Shown here one piece after another: positions 37,669-45,234 of a stretch of DNA of 64,000 nt (the stretch's first letter is position 1; each line of letters begins with the position of its first letter). The stretch lies in contig NZ_MUJK01000012.1 in the NCBI RefSeq assembly GCF_002906155.1, positions 62,001 to 126,000 of the forward strand. The letters are read 5' to 3'. The translations under genes were made by a program, and so were the position numbers. A model generated the notes under the pieces. The model made no database searches. It was not told the origin of the DNA and saw nothing but the letters and a program-made list of their open reading frames with translations. The DNA is from Pseudomonas laurylsulfativorans (GTDB lineage: Bacteria; Pseudomonadota; Gammaproteobacteria; Pseudomonadales; Pseudomonadaceae).

Positions 37669-38767
37669 TGCGCCTTCGATGACAGCCACCAGCAATTCGA
37701 CCGTGCAGCGTCCATCCGGCTTTACGTCAGTGCCAAGTGCGTCATCTCGATCACAGCCCACCGGTCTCGACGTTCCGGAACCCGGCTTTTATATCGTGCC
37801 CAAAAGCACAACCCGCGAACAACTCGAAGCCTCGCTGTTCACCCTGCGCGACCCGGCGGTGATGGGTAAATTCAAACTTCTCAATCCCAATCTGCGCGAC
37901 GTCAAAGCCGGCTCGATGATCGTGCTGAGCGATCCCAATAATTTCCAGTGCACTCGTGAAGAAGCGCTGCTCATGGATGTGGCGGCCAAGACCAATCAGG
38001 TGCTTGAAACGCTTAGCCCGGAAGAAGCGGATTTCATGGTGCAGCACCGCGATGCCATTCAGACGATCTTGGGCTCCGGTTCGGGCGCCATAGGTGTCGG
38101 CGCGAGCATTTTCAAGAATAATCTGGATAACGTCGGCCATGCCTTGAGGGAAATTGAAGTCTTGCAACAGACGACCCTTCAAAGGGATGGGCATCTGCGC
38201 TCGTCGGCCTTTTTTGTAGAGCGACAGCGTTTGCTTGCAATACTTAACCGTCAAATGACGACGCTGACCCGTAAGGGTATTGGTTTTCCTCACCACATCA
38301 ACTTGAAAAAAATGCTGGGCATATCCAGTCAAAGCTTGGTTCACCACTGGACCCATGCCAGTCCCGGAGGGCAAATACCTGGTCATGCCACTCATCTTGA
38401 AGGAGTAGCGAGGGCTTCAAAATACGTCCAGTACGGCGGTTGGTTAGGGACTGCCGTCGGCGGAGGAGCTTCTGCTGCGAAGGTTCAGGATGTGTGTGCT
38501 GCTGGAAATAGCGAAGCGTGTAGACGAATCCGGCTTACTGAGTCAGGGAGTTTCACGGTAGGAGTGGCTGCTGGCATGGCCACAGGCAGGATATTAACTG
38601 CGCCGGTAGTCGGAGGCCTGTGCCTTGCTCTGGGAGTTCCAACAGGCGGCTTTTTAACGCTTGCTTGCAGTATCGTTGCGGTGGGCGCTGGCTCGTATGC
38701 GGGGGGTACGTTGGGAGAAATGAGCGGCGAGTTCATAGGCGAAGCGATTTACGAGTCGACGAAATGA
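37346..38767 (+). CDS. PAAR-domain polymorphic toxin A, probable type VI secreted membrane effector
   Basis: The 473-residue protein has an N-terminal PAAR-like tip domain (1–about 85: GLGDKTDCGGTVLEGDHTF, then HAREGDLVSCG). A Ser/Pro/Thr-rich linker (about 92–135) and a LysM-like segment (about 138–190: GFYIVPKSTTREQLEAS, then LNPNLRDVKAGSMIV) follow. A helical middle region leads to a C-terminal Gly-rich hydrophobic zone (about 350–465) with glycine-zipper stretches such as GGWLGTAVGGGAS and VGAGSYAGGTLGE. That architecture fits a T6SS spike effector that inserts into target membranes. The stop overlaps a three-helix membrane protein gene (ATGA), the expected immunity partner. No other T6SS gene is in the window, so it would be an orphan effector locus. 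Pore formation is inferred. Confidence 0.8.
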   Translation: MAIGHYIGLGDKTDCGGTVLEGDHTFNFGLIHAREGDLVSCGKDKKSYRIIGGVSHVLSEGRRVAGTLDSFSGCPCRAKLLPSNFEGSYVNEPPAPKAARATAQSASPAPSMTATSNSTVQRPSGFTSVPSASSRSQPTGLDVPEPGFYIVPKSTTREQLEASLFTLRDPAVMGKFKLLNPNLRDVKAGSMIVLSDPNNFQCTREEALLMDVAAKTNQVLETLSPEEADFMVQHRDAIQTILGSGSGAIGVGASIFKNNLDNVGHALREIEVLQQTTLQRDGHLRSSAFFVERQRLLAILNRQMTTLTRKGIGFPHHINLKKMLGISSQSLVHHWTHASPGGQIPGHATHLEGVARASKYVQYGGWLGTAVGGGASAAKVQDVCAAGNSEACRRIRLTESGSFTVGVAAGMATGRILTAPVVGGLCLALGVPTGGFLTLACSIVAVGAGSYAGGTLGEMSGEFIGEAIYESTK

Positions 38768-39147
38768 CTACTGCAGAAATGATTGCTGGCGGTTTGTGTG
38801 GCTTGGCGTTCGTATTCGTACTTGTCGGCAACTGTTTCGCATTGCACTTGGGCTATACGAAAAGAGAATTCTTATTGGTGCATTTCAAGAATAGCTCCCC
38901 AAGCATATCTAATGCCGTACGCATACATGATGGTTATTGGGGTAGGCTTCAGCTCGTGGGAAGCGCTTGTATGGTTCTTGCTTTTCCAGGTTTTTTCATT
39001 AAACACGGCATTTTAAGTGTTCAGGACTTTGCAGGTTTTCCTCGTCCACTAAGATACAAGTTAGTTGTGCTGCAATGGAGTGTTATCGTGTCATTCACTG
39101 CTATGGTCTTACTGGTCGCGTTATGGAAGTCAGGAGCGCTCAAATAG
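38764..39147 (+). CDS. Membrane immunity protein A1 for toxin A (predicted)
   Basis: The 127-residue protein has three predicted membrane helices (about 7–29, 63–83 and 101–122). Blocks LGYTKREFLLVHFKNSSP, FPGFFIKHGILSVQDF and KLVVLQW are shared with the three paralogues in this array. Its ATG overlaps the toxin stop by 4 bases, as usual for effector–immunity pairs. It is more AT-rich than the flanking core genes. Function is predicted from position, topology and family expansion beside the toxins. Confidence 0.78.
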   Translation: MTTAEMIAGGLCGLAFVFVLVGNCFALHLGYTKREFLLVHFKNSSPSISNAVRIHDGYWGRLQLVGSACMVLAFPGFFIKHGILSVQDFAGFPRPLRYKLVVLQWSVIVSFTAMVLLVALWKSGALK

Positions 39148-39266
39148 CTGGCAAAGACGCGATGACGCTGCGGTTAATTGCAGTGTATGCCACTCGTTTA
39201 AGAAAGTATGGGTGAAAATAATTTTTGGTGAAAATAAATCAGTCCTCATTTTTTCACTTTCAGCAA

Positions 39267-39325
39267 GGTACCGGAGGGAAGGTTGGTGAAGGTGCAACCG
39301 AAAAAAATATGAGTCTCTTAATTGA
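39267..39325 (+). pseudogene. Fossil C-terminal tail of a lost toxin, before immunity paralogue A2
   Basis: Reading from 39267 gives GTGGKVGEGATEK. After a shift in the A7 run at 39301–39307 the reading continues KYESLN-stop, with the TGA at 39323–39325. This parallels the toxin A ending GTLGEMSGEFIGEAIYESTK. The stop overlaps the TTG that aligns with the ATG of paralogue A3, repeating the ATGA-style overlap of intact pairs. Short similarity, so confidence is moderate. Confidence 0.55.
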
Positions 39326-39708
39326 CCCTGAGCACAGCTGACACATTATTCCTTGTCATAGGAGTTATTGACATTTCAGGGTTGTTCGCGGGAATTGGCT
39401 ACATGCTTTTTCTAGCAAACACAAAAATGGATATTCTTCAGCGGTGTTTTAAAAACAGCTGGGGCGTTACGGAGGGAAATGCCTTTGAGTATAGCGGGGT
39501 GTGGGGAAGAATAATGATAATTGGTCGTATATCAGGTTATGTGACCTTCTCTACCTTTTACATTAAGCGCGGACTTCTCAGTCCTGACGATTTAAAAGAG
39601 CTACCTGTTCAGCTCAAACAAAAACTAATCGCCTTGCAGTAGGTTGGGATAACTTTGTTAGTTGTTATGCTAGGTCTCGCGTTGCTAGCTGAACTGAATG
39701 TTGTCTGA
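39322..39708 (+). pseudogene. Immunity paralogue A2, interrupted by a nonsense codon
   Basis: Reading from TTG 39322 gives a protein aligned end to end with A3 and A1. A TAG at 39640–39642 replaces the Trp conserved in A1 (LQWS), A3 (LQWT) and B (WRWG). After the stop the frame continues with the third membrane helix (ITLLVVMLGLALL) to TGA 39706–39708. The start codon is TTG where A3 has ATG. Both changes suggest decay; a 106-residue truncated product lacking the last helix remains possible. Confidence 0.75.
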
Positions 39709-39823
39709 TTTGGAGGGGCGTTCATTCGAAAATAAAGATAAATATAATGGGAGTGGGTTTGTTACTGGAATAAAAATAAATCAGTCCCCTTTTTGTTTTT
39801 TTAGTCTTTTCTTGCTGCGCTAT

Positions 39824-39877
39824 TGGGGCGCTATGGGTGAGAAAGTGGGCGAGCGGATTTTAGAGGTCACTCAATGA
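39824..39877 (+). pseudogene. Fossil C-terminal tail of a lost toxin, before immunity paralogue A3
   Basis: In the frame ending at TGA 39875–39877 the sequence reads WGAMGEKVGERILEVTQ-stop. This resembles the toxin A tail GTLGEMSGEFIGEAIYESTK and the toxin B tail GAVGSGLGESFGDIIYEMRR. The stop overlaps ATG 39874 of the following immunity paralogue exactly as in the intact pairs. Upstream the frame soon leaves recognisable toxin sequence. Confidence 0.65.
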
Positions 39878-40262
39878 GCGTTAGCATTGTAGATACGCTA
39901 TTCCTGGCATCAGGGCTAATAGTTTTCGGTGGGGTACTTGTTGTATTTGGGGTTGCGCTGCATTTGGGCTACACCAAGGGAGATGTCCTGTCAGAGCATT
40001 TCCAAAACAGTTCTCCACTTATAACTGTCTCTGCGCGTATTGACGCAGGGCTTAGAGGTAAGACTCGGCTGGTTTATTCAATATCTAGCGTCGTTACGTT
40101 TCCCCGATTTTTTTGAAGCGCGGTATGGTCACTGCTGAAGATCTCGACAATTTTCCCCATGACCTCAGGCGAAAACTCGTAGTGCTGCAATGGACTCTTC
40201 TAGGGGTTGTATCTGGCATGGTGCTACTTGGCCTGATAGCGATGTCTGGGATAATCAGGTAA
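39874..40262 (+). pseudogene. Immunity paralogue A3, frameshifted in a T7 run
   Basis: ATG 39874 opens a frame (MSVSIVDTLFLASGL) that stops at TGA 40114–40116, immediately after seven Ts at 40108–40114. With one more T the frame runs on as FPRFFLKRGMVTAEDL to KLVVLQWTLLGVVSGMVLL and a TAA at 40260–40262. That gives about 129 residues aligned with A1 throughout. This is either a decayed gene, a phase-variable tract or a sequencing error. Confidence 0.8.
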
Positions 40263-40270
40263 CTGACCAA

Positions 40271-40310
40271 TAAAAAATGGGCACTCAATCTAATTGGTGT
40301 GCCCATTCTT
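40271..40310. terminator. Hairpin at the 3' end of the first immunity array
   Basis: ATGGGCAC (40277–40284) pairs with GTGCCCAT (40299–40306) across a 14-base loop. The U-tract is weak on the plus strand (TTCTT), while the minus strand ends in six Ts. It is a plausible but not strong terminator. Confidence 0.5.
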
Positions 40311-40357
40311 CATGCCACTCCCTACTCGTCAGGCGGGTTGGAAATTTTCTGGACAAG

Positions 40358-40679
40358 GTCCTAGGACGTTTCCTTCAAAACGTATCGGTTTCCATGAACT
40401 GGTGGAGCCTGGGGTTCATGGATAGTCTTTGGCGGTCATTGACAAATCAGTGGCGGGGTGTAGGAACCTCTCAAGACCGTTAGAGCTACATTGGCGTCAC
40501 TGCCTGGTTTGCGGCCGTTTTCATGCGGCCGTAAGATCAGTTGCGGCGGCTATGCGCGGGCACGCTTCGGCGTGGTCGAGTTTTGCTCTAGGTCTCGATA
40601 TTCCTACCCCGTGCATAGCTGCCACCCTAGCCCGTAGGAAGGCTAATGGCAGGTCCATTTCCTCCTTAGAGCGTTAAAA
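40358..40679 (+). promoter_or_regulatory. Conserved leader, copy A, upstream of a small ORF
   Basis: This stretch is similar to 43539–43854. It begins with the palindrome GTCCTAGGAC followed by GTTTCCTTCAAAACG, and contains shared blocks such as GATATTCCTACCCCG near its 3' end. Similarity includes indels that change the reading frame, so conservation looks nucleic-acid based. It probably acts as promoter plus 5' leader. Confidence 0.5.
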
Positions 40680-41003
40680 ATGAAATCCATACATCTCGAC
40701 CCACCCTACGAAAAACCAACTTCCCATCCCGACAACCGCTTCATGGCATTGACCAGCAACTGCACCGACATGCCCACCCTGTTCGTCGACACCCACGCGC
40801 CACTCGACATCCTCACCGGCGCTGCCAACTACAGAATCCGCGCAGTGACCCAAGTGCTTGAGAACCTGTCCATGCGCGGTTCGATCGAGTGCGAGTCGTT
40901 CATCCTCAGTGACTTTGCCTTGCTCTGCGCCATTTCGTTGCGCGATGGCTGTGATGTGCTGGATGTGGTCGGGCGGCAGTTGCGAGCGCAGACTTCGGTG
41001 TAG
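40680..41003 (+). CDS. Small conserved Pseudomonas protein of unknown function, copy A
   Basis: The 107-residue soluble protein has no signal peptide or membrane helix. It contains FMALTSNCTDMPTLFVDT, then a helical region (APLDILTGAANYRIRAVTQV) and an acidic end. It is closely similar over its full length to the product at 43855–44178. It may belong to the short Pseudomonas-restricted families of the DUF6124/DUF3077 type, but I cannot place it firmly. It lies at the end of each toxin module and was duplicated with it. Confidence 0.65.
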   Translation: MKSIHLDPPYEKPTSHPDNRFMALTSNCTDMPTLFVDTHAPLDILTGAANYRIRAVTQVLENLSMRGSIECESFILSDFALLCAISLRDGCDVLDVVGRQLRAQTSV

Positions 41004-41013
41004 CGGCACGCGT

Positions 41014-41286
41014 CTGGTGAACTGCGCCTGGGCCGGTTTCGGTGCCGCATTCGGTCCGGTCGTGCTGATCTCCATGATCTGGAAAGACATGACCCGCAAC
41101 AGCGCTGGCCGGAGCCATCACCGTGTTTGTCTGGAAACACTTCGAACTGCTGGGCCTGTACGAAATCATCCCGGGCTTCATCTTTGCCAGCCTGGCGATC
41201 TACTTCGTCAGCAAAATGGGCACGCCGACTGCTGGTATGTCCAGCGTTTTGCGGCTGCAGAGAGTGATTACCGCCTGAACAAGTAA
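41014..41286 (+). pseudogene. putP 3' fragment carried by the tandem duplication
   Basis: Similarity to putP starts abruptly at about 41014 (matching 36782) and ends at the shared stop. The copy is about 18 bases shorter than the parent, with a larger deletion in the NGALAGIL region and a single-base loss at TATGTCCAG. The frame is broken and then restored near the end (DYRLNK). It marks the duplication junction right after the copy-A small ORF. Confidence 0.9.
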
Positions 41287-41288
41287 TT

Positions 41289-41882
41289 GTTTGAGGTCAT
41301 CCATCGCGGATGAAAGAACGGCTCGCAGCCTTTGGGTGCGAGCCGTTTTTTTTGCGTTCACTTTGGTTCGTATTTCCTCTTCGTAACCCTTTTCTACAGG
41401 GCTTGTAGGAGGTTTCCTGATTTGCCCAGATGCCTTGAATTACCTCTCTGCTCACGTACTTTGCGCTAGCCCGACTCATTTCCGAACCGGGATAACTTAT
41501 CGTTAACAACGGCGCATTTCCCCAAGGGATGGGGCGCCAGTTGAAAGGGATATCAAGACATGGCTATCGGGCATTACATTGGGCTAGGTGACAAAACTGA
41601 CTGCGGCGGCACCGTTCTGGAGGGGGACCACACCTTCAATTTCGGTCTCATCCATGCTCGTGAGGGTGATCTGGTCAGTTGCGGAAAAGACAAGAAGAGC
41701 TACCGGATCATCGGCGGCGTCTCGCACGTCCTGAGCGAGGGGCGACGAGTGGCTGGCACGCTGGATAGTTTCAGTGGTTGCCCTTGTCGAGCCAAACTAC
41801 TCCCTTCGAATTTCGAGGGGAGTTATGTCAATGAACCCCCTGCACCGAAAGCAGCCAGGGCAACCGCTCAATCGGCCTCGCC
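41289..41882. repeat. 594-bp direct repeat, copy 2
   Basis: By eye identical to 37075–37668 (offset 4214). It includes the terminator, the promoter region and the PAAR-coding start of toxin B. Confidence 0.92.
41317..41353 (+). terminator. Duplicated putP terminator
   Basis: The same 11-bp stem and T8 as at 37103–37139 now lie behind the putP fragment. They should isolate toxin B from upstream transcription. Confidence 0.9.
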
Positions 41883-42981
41883 CGCGCCATCACCGATAAC
41901 CACCAGCCATTCGACTACGCCGCGTCCATCCAGCTTTACGTCAGCGCCAGACACCTCGTCTCCATCACGGTTCACCAGCCTCGACGCTCCGGAGCCGGGT
42001 TTCTACATCGTGCCCAAAAGCACAAGCCGCGAACAACTCGAGGCCTCGTTGTTCACCCTGCGCGATCCAGCGGTGATGGGCAAATTCAAACTGCTCAATC
42101 CCAATCTGCGCGACGTAAAAGCCGGCTCGATGATCGTGCTGAGCGATCCCAATAATTTCCAGTGCACTCGTGAAGAAGCCCTGCTCATGGACGTGGCGGC
42201 CAAGACCAATCGGGTACTTGAAACGCTCAGCCCGGAAGAGGCGGATTTCATGGTGCAGCATCGTGATGCCATCCAGACCTTCCTGGGCCATGGCTCGACC
42301 GCAATCGGCGTTGGCGCGAGTATTCTCAAAAACAATCTGGATAACGTCAGCGAAACCCTGAAAAAAATCGAAGCGTTGCATCAGCATTCATTTCTGCGCG
42401 ATGGCCACCTGAGCTCACCGACGTTTCTGGCTGAGCGCCAAAAGCTGCTCGCTCAACTCGATAGCCACATGACAAGCCTGACGCGCAAAGGTATCGGTTT
42501 CCCCGACCACCCCAATTTGAATCGTGCAATGTTCCTCTCTCCTCCCAGTCTGGTTCACCGCTGGACGGAAGCCGGCGGAGTGGGGCAGATGCCGGGGTAT
42601 GCGACTCATCTTGAAGGTGTGGCTAGGGCATCCAAATACCTGAAGTACGGTGGATGGGTTGGCACTGCCATTGGTGGCGGGGCGTCGGCCATGAAAGTTC
42701 AGGAAGTGTGCACGGCCGGCAATGCCGAGGCCTGTAAACGAGTTAAGTTTACTGAGGTGGGGAGCTTCGCCGGCGGTATTGCAGGAGGTGCTGTAATAGG
42801 TGGAATCTTAACCGCTAAGACCGTTGGTGGGATTTGTCTCGCGGTTAGCGTGCCTACAGCCGGCATCGGAATCTTGGTATGCGGCGTGGTAGTGGTGACG
42901 GCAGGATCGTTAGTAGGTGGTGCAGTGGGTAGCGGGCTTGGTGAGTCATTTGGAGATATTATTTACGAGATGCGTAGATGA
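41560..42981 (+). CDS. PAAR-domain polymorphic toxin B, probable type VI secreted membrane effector
   Basis: The 473-residue protein is the same length as toxin A. The first ~110 residues, including the PAAR domain, are identical to A. The linker differs, the LysM-like and early middle part is close to A, and divergence increases toward the C-terminus. There the Gly-rich region (GGWVGTAIGGGAS, GGIAGGAVIGGILTAK, GSLVGGAVGSGLGES) keeps its character but not its sequence. The gradient fits selection for new toxin specificity on a shared delivery domain. The stop overlaps its own immunity gene by 4 bases. Confidence 0.8.
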   Translation: MAIGHYIGLGDKTDCGGTVLEGDHTFNFGLIHAREGDLVSCGKDKKSYRIIGGVSHVLSEGRRVAGTLDSFSGCPCRAKLLPSNFEGSYVNEPPAPKAARATAQSASPAPSPITTSHSTTPRPSSFTSAPDTSSPSRFTSLDAPEPGFYIVPKSTSREQLEASLFTLRDPAVMGKFKLLNPNLRDVKAGSMIVLSDPNNFQCTREEALLMDVAAKTNRVLETLSPEEADFMVQHRDAIQTFLGHGSTAIGVGASILKNNLDNVSETLKKIEALHQHSFLRDGHLSSPTFLAERQKLLAQLDSHMTSLTRKGIGFPDHPNLNRAMFLSPPSLVHRWTEAGGVGQMPGYATHLEGVARASKYLKYGGWVGTAIGGGASAMKVQEVCTAGNAEACKRVKFTEVGSFAGGIAGGAVIGGILTAKTVGGICLAVSVPTAGIGILVCGVVVVTAGSLVGGAVGSGLGESFGDIIYEMRR

Positions 42982-43361
42982 GCCAGGCAAAATTGGCTTT
43001 CGGCCTTTTAGGAGGTGCTGTTCTCCTGATGATATTCATTTGGATAGGATTCGCACTTTACTTGGCCTACACAAAAATTGACGTAATGCTTAGCCATCTG
43101 AAAAACAGTACTGCAGTCACGGCTTTATCCCATTACCGGCAGCTTGGGGCGTGGGGACACTTTCACTTGATTGCAGGAATATCTGCACTCGTTGCGTTTC
43201 CCAAACGGCATATTAAAGATGGCAGTCTCAGTGTTGAGGATATAAACAGCCTTCCTGCTCCAATCAAACGCAAGCTTGTCATTTGGCGCTGGGGAATATT
43301 AATTCTTGGTGGACTGTTTTTGTTGTTCGGTGGCATTGGCGAAATTGCGGACTGGATATAG
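42978..43361 (+). CDS. Membrane immunity protein B for toxin B (predicted)
   Basis: The 127-residue, three-helix membrane protein is a paralogue of A1. It keeps LAYTK, HLKNS, FPKRHIKDGSLSVEDI and the KLVIWRW block, but is otherwise strongly diverged. Divergence matched to that of the toxin C-terminus suggests cognate specificity. The ATG overlaps the toxin B stop. The 177 bases that follow (43362–43538) hold no further paralogue or toxin fossil. Confidence 0.78.
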   Translation: MSQAKLAFGLLGGAVLLMIFIWIGFALYLAYTKIDVMLSHLKNSTAVTALSHYRQLGAWGHFHLIAGISALVAFPKRHIKDGSLSVEDINSLPAPIKRKLVIWRWGILILGGLFLLFGGIGEIADWI

Positions 43362-43538
43362 CGACCATTAGTGGCTGACGCCTAGTCAGCCAATACGCTC
43401 CTGAGTCATTCCCAGTTGTTCAAGTCTTGCCTGGTTCACTGCTTGAGAGACGCTGGTGCTGTAAGGCAGGTTGCAGAGGGCGCTGCGGTGTAGTGGAAGC
43501 CTGTGGTGGGTTGAGGTTGCTGCGAATTTCTGGGTAAG

Positions 43539-43854
43539 GTCCTAGGACGTTTCCTTCAAAACGTGGCGGTTTTCATGAGCTGGTGCGACCTGAGTTCCAT
43601 CGATAGTCTTTGGCGGTCACTGACAGTTCAGTGGTGGGGTGTAGGAACCCGTTAAGACCATGAAAAACGCTTTGGCGTCGACACCTGATTTGCGGCCACT
43701 AACGTGCGCCCGTAAGATCTGTTGCGGCGGCTGTGCGCGGGCATGCTTCGGCGTGGTCGAGTTCTCTGGTCTCGATATTCCTACCCCGCGTATGGCTGCC
43801 ACCCAAGCCTGTAGGAAGGCCGATGTTAGTCCCACTTCTACCAGAAGTTAAAAA
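43539..43854 (+). promoter_or_regulatory. Conserved leader, copy B, upstream of a small ORF
   Basis: Related to 40358–40679, with the same opening palindrome GTCCTAGGAC and the same 3' blocks. A chance reading frame in this stretch (43660–43851) is not matched in frame in copy A because of a 4-base indel. Confidence 0.5.
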
Positions 43855-44178
43855 ATGAAAACAATTCATCCCGATCCACCCAACGAAAAATCAACTTCCT
43901 TCCCCGACAACCGCTTCATGGCATTGACCAGCAACTGCACCGATATGCCCACCCTGTTCGTCGACACCCAGGCGCCACTCGACATCCTCACCGATACTGC
44001 CAACTACAGAATCCGCGCCGTTACCCAAGTGCTTGAGAACCTGTCCATGCGCAGTTCGATCGAGTGCGAGTCCTTCATCCTCAGTGACTTTGCCTTGCTC
44101 TGCGCCATTTCGTTGCGCGATGGCTGTGATGTGCTGGATGTGGTCGGGCGGCGGTTGCGGGCGCGGCCTTCGCAGTAG
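43855..44178 (+). CDS. Small conserved Pseudomonas protein of unknown function, copy B
   Basis: A 107-residue paralogue of the product at 40680–41003. Differences are few and scattered (for example LDILTDTANYRIRAV against LDILTGAANYRIRAV), so the coding frame is under constraint in both copies. Its function is unknown. Confidence 0.65.
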   Translation: MKTIHPDPPNEKSTSFPDNRFMALTSNCTDMPTLFVDTQAPLDILTDTANYRIRAVTQVLENLSMRSSIECESFILSDFALLCAISLRDGCDVLDVVGRRLRARPSQ

Positions 44179-44197
44179 CGCCAAGTACGCCTGATTT

Positions 44198-44290
44198 CTG
44201 TAGGAGCCGGCTTGCTGGCGATAGCGGTGTGTCAGACGTTTTCCATGTTAATTGATACACCGCCATCGCCAGCAAGCCGGCTCCTACAGG
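44198..44290. repeat. REP doublet, GCCGGC variant
   Basis: Arms CTGTAGGAGCCGGCTTGCTG and CAGCAAGCCGGCTCCTACAG are inverted, with a spacer of about 50 bases. This variant differs from the GAGCGAGC type seen left of 27 kb. Confidence 0.9.
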
Positions 44291-44389
44291 TTTGCGCCCT
44301 TGCAAGTCATTTGTCAGGGCCACTCAGCCGTGAGCCCCTGACTTGCCGGCTGGTAAAAGGTAAACTCCCCGCCCTGCGCAGGAGCAATC

Positions 44390-45226
44390 ATGAATTATCG
44401 TCACGCCTTCCATGCCGGCAATCACGCCGATGTGTTCAAACACCTGACCTTGACCCGCCTCATCGCCCTGATGTCGCGCAAGGAGCAGCCGTTTGCCTAT
44501 CTCGACACCCACGCCGGCATCGGTTTGTATGACCTTCAGGGTGACCAGGCCAACCGTACCGGTGAGTACCTGGAAGGCATTGCGCGTTTGTGGGATCAGC
44601 CGGATCTGCCGATCCTGACCGCCGATTACATGCAAGTCCTGCACGAAATGAACCCGGATGGCCAGTTGCGCTATTACCCGGGTTCGCCGGAGCTGGCGCG
44701 GCGTCTGACCCGTCCACAGGACCGTGTATTGCTCAACGAGAAGCATCCGGAAGACGGCGTGCTGCTCAAGGACAACATGGCCGGTGATCGCCGGGTCAAG
44801 GTGCATCTGGGCGAGGGTTGGTTTGTTCCGCGGGCCTTGTTGCCGGTGCCGGAGAAGCGGGCGGTGATGTTGATCGATCCGCCGTTCGAGAAGCTCGACG
44901 AGATGCAGCGTTGTGCCGCGTCGTTGAAGGAGGCGATTGGCCGGATGCGCCAGACCGTGGCGGCTATCTGGTACCCGGTGAAGGATCAGCGCGCCTTGCG
45001 TCGTTTCTACCAGGACCTGGCCGGTACGGGTGCGCCGAAGTTGTTGCGCGTGGAGTTGCTGGTGCATCCGCTGGATACGCCGAACAGCCTGAACGGTTCC
45101 GGGTTGGCGATTGCTAATCCGCCGTGGGGGCTGGAGGAAGAGTTGCGTGAGTTGCTGCCGTGGCTGTCCGAGAAGCTGGGGCAGACACAGGGTGGGTGGC
45201 GGATGGATTGGTTGATTGCCGAGTAA
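44390..45226 (+). CDS. rlmJ: 23S rRNA (adenine-2030-N6)-methyltransferase RlmJ
   Basis: The 278-residue protein begins MNYRHAFHAGNHADVFKHLT, the RlmJ family signature. It has the SAM-binding YLDTHAGIGLY and the catalytic IDPPFE motif of N6-adenine methyltransferases. It methylates A2030 of 23S rRNA. GGAG lies 7 bases before the ATG. Confidence 0.95.
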   Translation: MNYRHAFHAGNHADVFKHLTLTRLIALMSRKEQPFAYLDTHAGIGLYDLQGDQANRTGEYLEGIARLWDQPDLPILTADYMQVLHEMNPDGQLRYYPGSPELARRLTRPQDRVLLNEKHPEDGVLLKDNMAGDRRVKVHLGEGWFVPRALLPVPEKRAVMLIDPPFEKLDEMQRCAASLKEAIGRMRQTVAAIWYPVKDQRALRRFYQDLAGTGAPKLLRVELLVHPLDTPNSLNGSGLAIANPPWGLEEELRELLPWLSEKLGQTQGGWRMDWLIAE

Positions 45227-45234
45227 TGCTCGGC

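Noticed and set aside
41004-41288. Second functional proline transporter after the first toxin module
   Set aside because: Only the last ~90 codons are present and the frame is broken by deletions; it is a fragment of putP.
43660-43851. A short frame inside the copy-B leader
   Set aside because: The reading frame is not kept in copy A because of a 4-base indel, so it is not a conserved protein.
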